Below are positions 55,324-64,000 of a stretch of 64,000 bases of DNA, in pieces (the first letter of the stretch is position 1; the number at the start of each line of letters is the position of its first letter). Source of the DNA: Cavia porcellus (Eukaryota > Chordata > Mammalia > Rodentia > Caviidae); NCBI RefSeq assembly GCF_034190915.1, contig NW_026947490.1:66949494-67013493 (forward strand). The letters are read 5' to 3'. Both the position numbers and the translations under genes were made by a program. The notes below the pieces were generated by a model. That model worked only from the letters and a program-made list of their open reading frames with translations. It had not been told where the DNA came from and ran no database searches.

Positions 55324-55416
55324 TTCTTTTCCCTTCTTTCCTTCCTCTTTCTCCTCATTCCCTCACTTCTTCCTTTCTCCTATCTCTCCCTTTCTCCCTG
55401 TCTCTCTCTTCTCTCT
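55324..55416. repeat. pyrimidine-rich tract between two ID units
   Basis: TTCC/CTCT low-complexity stretch. Confidence 0.85.
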
Positions 55417-55498
55417 TTCACACTGGGCATTGAACCAAGGGCCTCACACATGCCGAGCATGTGCTCCACCACTGAGCTACACCCCAGCCCTTTTTTAC
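55417..55498 (-). mobile_element. older ID-like SINE, antisense
   Basis: CACACTGGGCATTGAACCAA, then ATGCCGAGCATGTGCTCCAC, and CACTGAGCTACACCCCAGCC. The core uses the AGCATGTG anticodon-arm variant rather than the TTGCAAGGCAG variant of the young copies. Confidence 0.82.
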
Positions 55499-57569
55499 AT
55501 CTTATGGTGAAATAAAGTGGATCAGAAGCCACAGTGGGGGAGACGACACCATCATGCAGGGTGACTGCTGGGGTTCCTTTATGCAGACAGCAGAGACCCT
55601 GTGAGCCTCAGCCCCTTACTCCACCACTGAAGCAGCACGGGCAGGACGGGCGAAGTGCCGTGCAAGGGGCTGGAGCTGGTCACTAGCCAAACTGGGGCTG
55701 GGCCTGCCCAGCATTCTAGCTTCCAGGACTCAGGCTGCTGTGTCAGGCGATGTGCCCCCACCTCCAGGAAAGCAACTTCCCGTGGTTGAAGAGCACCCTG
55801 AAGACACCTGGAAACCACTGGCTCCACTTGCGGGTTGCAGGGAGTCGTTTGAGGCACCAGCAGGCTGTCCCTGCTGCCTGCCCATGGTGGGTCAGCAGGG
55901 AGAGTTAGGGCAGGAAGATGTGCTGGTCTTTTCCTCCATCTCTCCTGCTCTGTATCACTCACTTTCACAGTTGGAGCCACTCCCAGCCTCCTCTGGATGA
56001 GGTTTTCCCACAGGCAGATCCTAGCACAAACTTTGGCTCCTCGAATCCCAGCCTGGCATCTGCCTCAGGGACCCAGACAACCAAGATAATGCCACTGGCT
56101 GCCACAGTGCACACGGCAAGGGGGGAGCCGTCATTCCAAGGGCTCCTTCGGGTGCAGCTGTGAAAAGAGCTCTCAAGGAACCAACAACTGAAGCCGAACA
56201 CCTGAGTGCTGCAGAGGCCAGGCACAAGGAGGCGAAAGCCGGAACTCTGTGTCAGATTCTGGGTGCACCCTGAAGATAGAACCAACAGGCTTCCTGCAGG
56301 ATTAGATGGGCAGTGTGAGAAAGAATTTGGGGACTGAGAAATCAGAACAAAGAAGTCAGCCATTCCCAGGTGGGGGAAGGTCGGATGGAGCAGCTTTGGG
56401 GAACCGGGCCACATCCGGTGGGAGGCTTCCTGGACACCCAAGTGAAGGTTTGGGGTGCAGCTTGGATGGACGCATATACAGCTCAGGAGAAGAGTCCGGG
56501 AATTGTGATGCATGAGTGTATTTCAGGGGGAGCACTTGAGGGACAGTGATATCACGAGATGGCCCACTACAGAGACCCAGCAGAGAGGGAATTGGTGGGA
56601 GGTGGGAAGGAGCCGGTTTCCTCCCCAGCAGGCTCTTGTCTTCTGGGAGGTGTGGGCGCTGGCACCTCGGTGCCCATGCACATGAGTAGCACTGTCCCCA
56701 GTGCTGGTCTTTATGGCTGGTCTGAACCTGCAGAAAGTACTCTACACCACTGCCCTGGAATGCCACAAAAGGGAAGGCCACTCTGGGAGAGAAGGCTGAC
56801 TGCCATCCAAGAGACCATGCAACTGGACAGTGAGGAGGGAGACCAGTGAGGAAAGCAGTGAAGGCCTCCTGGCCGTTGTTTCCTGAATGAACCATCACGA
56901 AGCAGGCTTCCCAACCAAAGTTGAGCCTTTGGTGATGCCAGACCCAGGAAACACCCCGACGGCTTCCTCTGGAACTGGGTCCTCCCAGTGAAACTGCACC
57001 TGGATCCCTGACCACTCCTCAGAAACTGTGTGTTAGATGTGTTTGTGGTTGTAAACTGTTGCATTTTGGGTAATCTGGTAGACAGCAATAGAAAAGAATA
57101 AGGTAGGTACGATTTTTGCTATTCCCTGATTCTTGCAAACCACAAACTCTAAGTTGTACAGGTAGGAGAGGACAGTTTCATTTTCCAGAGAGGCCTGAGC
57201 TCCCTTCTTGTGGGTATGCGATTACACGTTCCTGTGTCTCCGGGGTGACCATATCTGCAGAGGACGAGGAGCTGATGTTTGTTAATCTAATCAGGAAGGT
57301 GAGGTTGTTCTGCAGAGACTAGAGGCCAGATTCTTAGGGACATAGGACTTCCAGGGCAGCTTAAAAACAGTCCACATACAGGTTTGATCTGAATCTACAT
57401 CCCAGGGCTTGAAACACCCAGCTGCTTGTGCCCTCACGGCGACATCAGGCAGAAGGAATTCCAATGCTGTCCCCTCCAATCAGCCCCTGTCTCTACCAGC
57501 GTGTGAGCAAGCCAAGGTGGCGTTCATTTCCATTTGGACAGGATTTCTCTCCAGGTTTGTGGCTGTATT
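55499..57569. other. GC-rich unique sequence, no gene called
   Basis: It contains the longest frame outside L1 (219 codons, minus, 56356-57015). That frame has no domain, overlaps other long frames and shows no supporting signal. Confidence 0.4.
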
Positions 57570-58110
57570 TACTTGCGGTAACCAAGGCTTTAAAACTTAG
57601 GTGATGCAATCTTTCCTGTTGTGCCTCTCACTTTTAAATTCGAGCTTATATGGCAAAGCCATTAAGTCATTTTTGTTTCAGCTTCTGACTTCTTTCTCTG
57701 ACCCCAACGATTTGCCACAGTCACTCAATTAGATTTAGAAGCAACCTCACCTGAATCATCTTTTGGACCAAACGGCCACTAACTCTCCTTGGCTGTGATT
57801 TATCAGCATGATGAGAGTCAAGCTGATGTCTAATCCGGGAAGGGAGAAGGGGACTTCCCAGCCCCTCCCCAGGAGTCTGAGCTCAGCTGGAGGCCGCCAT
57901 ACCACAGCAGCTTCCATTTCAATGACATTATTTCTAATAAATGGCTGCCCATGGTTTATGGAGTGTTTCTGCCCCCTCCCCAGGGCAGCCAGCAGGGGTT
58001 GAGAGCAGGGCTATTTCCTGCCCTCCACCCTCTGGTTTCTGCTTCACCATGAAAGAGCACAAGAATAATTGATGCTGGTTCTTGGAATAGCAGTTGGTTA
58101 ATTAAAATCC
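57570..58110. promoter_or_regulatory. candidate conserved non-coding block (possible enhancer)
   Basis: Repeat-free, moderately AT-rich DNA with dense homeodomain-like and bHLH-like words: GATTTATCAGCATGATGAG, GTCTAATCCGGG, TTTCTAATAAATGGCTGCCC, AAGAATAATTGATGC and GGTTAATTAAAATCC. That texture is typical of conserved vertebrate elements. It is an impression only; no alignment was possible. Confidence 0.3.
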
Positions 58111-59665
58111 AAGTGTTTGGATGGATTGAATGTAGCAGCTCGGCTCTGGCAGCAGGTTGGTGTCAGAAAGGCAGAGAGAGCAGCACCCGTGGGGCAGAAA
58201 CACAGGAAATTCCTCTCGTCGGCCAGATCTCCATCTTTGGCCAGAATATGGGCATGGCCATCGGAGGAGACAGAAATACAGCCACCATCTGTCTTGACAT
58301 TCTGGCCAAACATCCCTGACCCCCATGCCAGCCACTCTCTCTCCCAAAAGACTGCTGCGTGGAGCTAAAAGCAGTCTGCTTAGTGCTTCTCCGTGATTAG
58401 TCTGTGGGGTGTCGGCTCCGTCTTCTGAAGCACCAGGAAGCAGCCAGACAGTGAAGGGTGTGAAAGGGAGCGGGGGTCTGAGTGACCCTGGAATCTGACA
58501 GGTAGCTCTGCCCTTCCGGAAATCTTCTTGGCCCAAGAAGAGATGTGTGAACGGCATTTGAGATGGAGGACCCAGTCACCATGTTTTGCCTTTCAAGAGA
58601 TTCTTCTTTCTGGGATCCTGCCCTCATGGGTCAGTTGTCTGCTGTCTACCGTGGAATCTGGGACCAGCCAGGAAGAAGCATCTCCTGGCTGCTTGGAAGA
58701 TCCCAAGAGGAAAATAGACTTTCCTCATTGCTTGCCTATGTTGTGCCGATCAAAGATATTTGAGTGCTTCTGGGATATACAGTAGGAAATCTTTCAGGTA
58801 CAGAGCACCCCGGTGACTGGGTGAGCACACAAGCATATCCAAGGTGTCTTTGCAGCAAAGAACGAATTAGGTTATCACTTAGCCCCATCCCATTGCTGGG
58901 ACAAGTTGTGTTTCCATGTTTCCAGAGGGTTGATTCAATTTTCAGTATGCCTGATATTTTCATGTGCATTCAAATTCCCTATTGTAATAGGCCAAGAGGA
59001 TCAATTATTGATGAGTTACAAGGCAAATGTTACTGTGGTCTGGGACAGGACCCCATTGTCTGGTGTTCAAAGATACAAATATTGTCAGCCCCTTCAATGA
59101 ACTGCCTACGGCATCACAGGCGGACAGTGGGTGTGAAGGTCAGCAGTGCAGGCAGTGAAGAAGGACACGCTATTTACACAGCTGACACACGTTCACACAC
59201 TGACTGGGACATGCAGGAATGGCTGCTGTGCGTTTCATGGTGTGTGTCCTTAGCAGTGAAAGACACGTTTACCTTGCATTTCAAAGAGAGTTGCTTGCAC
59301 ACATTAACCTTGACAGTTCTCCTGATGTTCAGATAACTGGAAGATTGAAATAGAGGGATACAATGAGTTTTAGAGCGAGGAGAGGCTCTACGTATGTTTA
59401 GCTTTGCACACTTTTGTATGTGACTAAGCTGAGGACTGGAGTGGTGGGGAAATGGTCCAGAGGTGCACAGCTCTGCGAGACAAAGGAAAAGGGAACAGTA
59501 CAAGGAAATGCAGTCCTCCTCATTTGCACAAACTGTCAGTCTGAAGATATTTTATGTTTTAATTCTTAGTTGGTTTGTAGGCCAGTAAGGACCTTCTATA
59601 GGGATTGTTTGGTATCTAATAGGAGCTGGCTGGTTTTTTTGGCTGCATTACTTTGGGCCTCTTAA
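58111..59665. other. unique sequence, no gene called
   Basis: The 190-codon frame at 58764-59336 and the 151-codon frame at 58102-58557 show no recognised domain. No exon is called. Confidence 0.4.
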
Positions 59666-59818
59666 AATTAATATGATTATCTATCTATCTATCTATCTAT
59701 ATATATATATTTTGTCTTTTTCTTTTTTATTGGTACTGGGGATTGAACTCACGACTACCTGCTTGCAAGACAGGTCCTTATGCCACTGAGCTAAATCCCC
59801 AGCCCCAATTAATATGAT
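59666..59818 (-). mobile_element. ID-type SINE with (CTAT)n/(TA)n tail
   Basis: A 12-bp TSD, AATTAATATGAT, at 59666-59677 and 59807-59818 encloses a minus-strand ID (body about 59711-59806). Its 3' tail has turned into CTAT and TA repeats (59678-59710). The body reads ATTGGTACTGGGGATTGAAC ... GAGCTAAATCCCCAGCCCC. Confidence 0.93.
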
Positions 59819-61059
59819 ATTTATCTCTAAATGGATAGTAGCTTATCGTGCTGGTTGTCTCTCATTAGAAGTTAATGTTTGATTTGAGAGTAACATTACA
59901 TCTTTTTTAGTTTAGTTTGTAGGTCTGAGTAAGTCTCTTAAAGACCTTACTGTGCTTATCAGGGTCATATGAAAGTTTTTAGATCTTGTTGATTTGTTTG
60001 GGGTTACTGAGAGAAAAGGACACATAGACATGAGTGTTGTCAAATTTTTGCTTATTTTTGGTAAAGGATATTGTCCCTGAGGGACAGCAACACAATTAGC
60101 TAAGGATGGATGTAGCCTAGTAGAGGCTTTAATTATGGTTGGCTTGGAAGCCTGGCCCACAAAGACTAAAAGGTAAGGGGTAAGCAACCTCAGGCTTAGT
60201 GATGTGGATGAGGTTTTGATTAAGGTTGCCTTGGAAACTTCATCTTTAGGTCTTGCAGGTTAAGGATGGGTAAACCTCAGGCTCAGTGATAGTAGATGCA
60301 TCTAATTGTACCTTAAGAGTCAGAGGTATTTTTGTGTGGCTTGTATTTATATTTTGAACACAAGTAAGAATTATCTGTCAGTGCAAAGAAAGTCTGAACA
60401 TTAGGTAATTTTGACCATTTTCTCTGCTGTATAATTTTAGTTCTGAGATAGTGTCATAATTAGTATTTCCCTCTGTATTTTATTGCATCTCTAGTCAGTG
60501 GGCAGGTCATATATAGTACAGAAAAAATATTAAATAGCTCTTTCTTAATATGTGAAGGTTGAACAATGTTTAGTACTTAAAAATGCACTTTAAAAGAGTA
60601 AGAAAATTTGATATTGGCTTTTCCATCTGAAATACAAGAAGAAAATAGGTGTCCATTTTAAGATTGACTGATTTTATATCCTCCCAAGGTGTCCCCTGAG
60701 ATGACCCACTCCAGAGCAGGTGGCTGCTATTTGGAGTGATCAGGAGATAGGGTTGGACTGGCCACCCTTAGGAACTTATATCCCTTTGCTTCCCAGGAAC
60801 TCACATTCTTAACTCCTGCCTGTGTTTTTAGGAACACAAACTATAACTGATTCTAGCTACAACAGTCATGCTTAAAGAAGGAAGCCCCATTAGCAAAATT
60901 AAACCAATAATCAAGAGATCTGATAAACTATTTTTTTAATTTTTGAAAGAGAGTGTGGAAAAAGGATCAAAGGGAAGATTGGAAGTGGTTGGAACATTTC
61001 CGAGCCTGTCAATCACCTGCAGATAATGGTTCAGAAAAATCTTCCCCTGTGCCCTAGAG

Positions 61060-61103
<44 letters not shown>

Positions 61104-62645
61104 AAAAAACCAAAAAAGAAAAACAAAAAACAAACCCCAAGACATTTGTGCTGGCTACCTAATCACCTAGGCAATCTTTGTTTTCAGCAAAAAGACAAAA
61201 CTGTTTTATTTAAAATCTTTAATGAAAGTATTTTTCTCTCCTACACACATAAATGATGAGAATAAGACCTAGGCGGGGAGAAACAGAGCTAGAAGATTGG
61301 AGATTTTCTCTTAAACTAAATGGGTCCTGGTCTCTTAAGTATTGTGCTTGGGGAAATACCACTTTTTAATCTTACCCAAACAGTTCAAACAAGAAACAAC
61401 AGTAAATTTAATAAATTGTAAGTCCAAATGTAGCAAATACAAAATAGGAATACAAGATTCTGCCTGCAAAAGAAAAATGTCTCACTAAAGAAATGTTTCT
61501 TTTTAATTTATCATCTTTTTTTTTTTTTACAAAAAATACATTAAAAGGCAAGAATTTTTATATCTTCTCTTTAGCAACTGACAGACAAGGATGATAATTT
61601 CTGGTTCCCTAAATGAGTTACAATCTAGAATCTATGAAACAAGAGTAAACTCTTATCTCTTTCTGATTATCTTGGTGGAACCTCCAAATGATATAAGATC
61701 TTTGGATTATATATTGTAACTCTTGGCTTTTTTAGATGTCTGATTTCCAAGTGTGTTTCTCAAAACTGAAGAATTAATTTTAACTAGCAACAGAGGTTGA
61801 GAGTAAGAAATATTATTGACAGAGAGATAGTTTTTGAGAGACACAGGAGGGGACCTGAATTGGTTGCCATGGTCCCCATTTCATAGAGGAAGTTTTATAG
61901 AGCAAAGTAACAAGGTGGGTATAACTTGGGTTAAAGCTATGATTAAACAATTAAATTATAGGCATTTGGGTAATAATTACCTAATAGTGAGCAGGTAACA
62001 TAGCAAGTGTATATGGAAAGAATGAAAAACTTTTTAGAAAGGGATGTGTTGGGGTGTCTTGGTCACCTCAACATGACTAATGTCTTATCTAGACTTTATT
62101 GGATCAGGTGTTACCCCTTATCCCTTGGAGAAGCACTTAGGTCTGGTCATGTCTTTATCTGAAAGGGCTGACCTCTAAAAGATGCACCGCTGGCCACAGT
62201 TGTAAGGTATTTTTATCTTTTATATTGACCTTCTTGTGGCCTTAGTCTTGTTTGACTGTCTATAGTATTTCTACCTAATTTGACTGTCTATCATGATTTA
62301 ATTCTGACAAAGGGCTGGGGAGGTGGGATTTGTCATCCCTGGTTTGCTTTTCCTGCATCACCAGGTAGCAGTGAGGACTCTGATTACGGCTCGGAATCAA
62401 GTTCGTTCCCTCTGCCAGGACAAAGGACATTGGGAAGACAACTGGCCTGGTGTGTGCTCACTCTCTGGGTCTCCCTGACTTTAGAGTCATGTGTTTGATT
62501 CCTGTCTCCTCCATCTTCCATGTCTAGTACAACACCTTTCCTCTAACCCAATTTCAGTTCCCATTTATTGAATGATTCATTTTAAGGAGATAATAATTGA
62601 GGATGATAGAATGTGTCTATTACTGCAAGTAGCTTATTTGACCTT
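59819..62645. other. AT-rich unique sequence with a poly(A) tract
   Basis: No gene recognised. (A)n of about 42 lies at 61059-61100, followed by A-rich CCAAAAAACCAAAAAAG. The preceding ~150 bp match no SINE or L1 I know. Some words recur nearby: 'CCTCAGGCTTAGTGATG' at 60188 and 'CCTCAGGCTCAGTGATA' at 60273 suggest a decayed local duplication. Confidence 0.4.
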
Positions 62646-62760
62646 AAGGGAACTTTTTTGAGACAACTTGCCTACGTTGGTTTGAACTTGTTGTGATCCT
62701 TCTGCTTCAACCCCCTGAGTAGGTGGGATATCATGAATGTGCCACTATTCCTAATCTTAG
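62646..62760 (-). mobile_element. B1 SINE, antisense, old
   Basis: TTTTTGAGACAACTTGCC, then GTTTGAACTTGTTGTGATCC and TTCTGCTTCAACCCCCTGAG, then GGGATATCATGAATGTGCC. Confidence 0.65.
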
Positions 62761-63540
62761 TTTGTTAAGAAACAAAATGTGTTCATCAAAATAGAGGAGT
62801 CAAATTGGTAATGGGCTTGGAGAAGCACTTTGTAGAACCTGGGGACATTGTTGCACCTGTGAAAGTAACTCATTTAGAAAAATTCTGTGGGGACACTTCC
62901 ACACCCTGACATGGCCTCTGCCTCAATGTGACGTGTGCCTGTGACTTCAGTCCTTCTGTTGAATTCTTTGGCAGTGCTGACCGGCCCTGATTTAGCCTGC
63001 ATGCCACACATCTCCTGGACTTTGGCTTTTGTGCAGATGGCTTGTCTACAGGGCTACATGCCAGGGGTCAGTGCTTCCTTGGAGACCTGGTAGGGCCAAT
63101 TTTCCCTTATGCTTTTATATTGAAGAATAAGCAAGACATTTCAAACAATTTACTTTTTCAAAGATTCAGGTGGAAGGAAAACCTAACAAAGGAAAGGAAT
63201 ATTTTTGGTGGAAGTCTTCCATTACAGCAGGGTCAGTTGTGAACAATCTTAAATGAAGGGGAGTCCCCTGGACATTTGATCAAAATCAGATGCAGTGAAC
63301 ACAATTTTGGGTACAAAATTTAAAGTTTTGGACAACATTTTTTTAAAATCACATGTTTCAATGTTTTTTTGCTAACCTACAAAAATAAACTGTAGCTAAC
63401 TCCCCATTCTAGTTTAAATAGGCTTATACTATACTTGTTTTGTATTTTCTATTTTTTTCTATCAGTCATTCCCAGTTCTCCCATTTCCATCTAATTTCCA
63501 TGAGCCAATGTTTATATATAATTTAAGTTTATTTATTCTA
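62761..63540. other. unique sequence, no gene seen
   Basis: No feature recognised. Confidence 0.4.
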
Positions 63541-63658
63541 CTTAATTTACATTTTATTTATTTATTTTTGGTCCCGGGGATTGAACTCATAACCTGGCTC
63601 TTGCCAGGCAGGTGCTTATGCTGCTGAGCTAAATCCCTGGCCCTTAATTTACATTTTA
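63541..63658 (-). mobile_element. ID-type SINE, antisense, with 16-bp TSD
   Basis: The body (63557-63642) reads TTTGGTCCCGGGGATTGAAC, CTTGCCAGGCAGGTGCTTAT and GAGCTAAATCCCTGGCCC. TSD CTTAATTTACATTTTA lies at 63541-63556 and 63643-63658. Confidence 0.93.
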
Positions 63659-64000
63659 AAATGAAATCTATTTTCCTTTTTATATCCTTGTCATGTTCTG
63701 AAAGATGTAGGATTCTGTGGCCTCCAAATAGCAGCATTGTGTCTGAACAGACACCACACACTACATGTGAGGAGACCATGAGAAGGGCTCCTGCTCTAAC
63801 GTTAGCACCAGACTGTTAGTATTTTGTCATTGCAATCTTAGTAAACTGATGATTAAGACAGATTTGATTAAGGTTAAATTTGATTAATGAGAGGACTTTT
63901 TCTTTTTGGTGTTTCTGGTGATAATAACGTTTTTTGAAAAGTAGTATGTTTTCCCTCTTTTGTCTCATGGTGAAGCAAAATACCCTGTACTTCTTTTGAG
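63659..64000. other. unique sequence, no gene seen
   Basis: No feature recognised up to the window end. Confidence 0.4.

Noticed and set aside
56356..57015. 219-codon minus-strand open frame, longest outside L1
   Set aside because: No recognisable domain, overlaps other long frames on both strands, and lies in GC-rich DNA where stops are scarce.
58764..59336. 190-codon plus-strand open frame
   Set aside because: No domain, repeat or secretion signal; several shorter frames overlap it. Likely chance.
1..64000. CRISPR array, operon, bacterial or phage system
   Set aside because: The sequence is mammalian: SINEs, L1, MaLR LTRs and microsatellites throughout, with no direct-repeat/spacer array and no compact coding.

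Overview
The window looks like non-coding nuclear DNA from a rodent outside the mouse/rat group. The main diagnostic is a tRNA-derived SINE of the ID type. It begins GGGGCTGGGGATTTAGCTCA, has a B box GAGTTCGATCC and an A-rich tail starting GATAAAAATGAAAAAGAC, and several copies have perfect target-site duplications (TSDs). Older dimeric B1-dID elements, many MaLR LTRs and a young L1 lineage accompany it. The squirrel, mouse/rat and kangaroo-rat ID variants I know look different. A beaver-like (Castorimorpha) or dormouse-like lineage is a guess, not a call. I found no host protein-coding exon, tRNA gene, rRNA or CpG-island promoter that I can defend.

Layout. 1-12 kb: mostly unique sequence with L1, MaLR, B1-dID, ID, MIR and Tigger/MER2-type relics. 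12.1-13.7 kb: a 5'-truncated L1 on the minus strand with a 17-bp TSD, holding the ORF2 C-terminus and 3' UTR. 14-28 kb: mostly unique sequence with scattered L1, L2, MIR, LTR and SINE pieces. 29-33.3 kb: a decayed class II (betaretrovirus-like) endogenous retrovirus fragment on the minus strand, with capsid, two zinc knuckles and dUTPase. 33.8-41.2 kb: a nested pile built on two old minus-strand L1s. The first is interrupted by a 2.4-kb ORF1-only (half-L1-like) element whose 330-codon ORF1 is open. The second is interrupted by a 98-bp inverted templated insertion, a 347-bp retroinsertion dominated by a purine tract, a MaLR LTR and an unclassified insertion. 41.4-48.2 kb: MaLR LTRs, a hAT-Charlie/MER1-type DNA transposon, and a 219-bp piece of an LTR copied 1.4 kb downstream with one mismatch and a short filler. 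48-58.5 kb: more GC-rich, mostly unique sequence, with a possible conserved non-coding block near 57.6-58.1 kb. 58.5-64 kb: AT-rich unique sequence with young ID insertions.

Nothing here works together as a pathway. The biology is retrotransposition: autonomous L1, an ORF1-only L1 derivative, and ID SINEs that depend on L1 enzymes. DNA-repair copying events are superimposed on this. The most unusual observations are the two templated insertions (38.58-39.81 kb and 46.5-48.2 kb) and the ORF1-only element. All repeat family calls were made by eye from remembered consensus features; boundaries of old elements are approximate.
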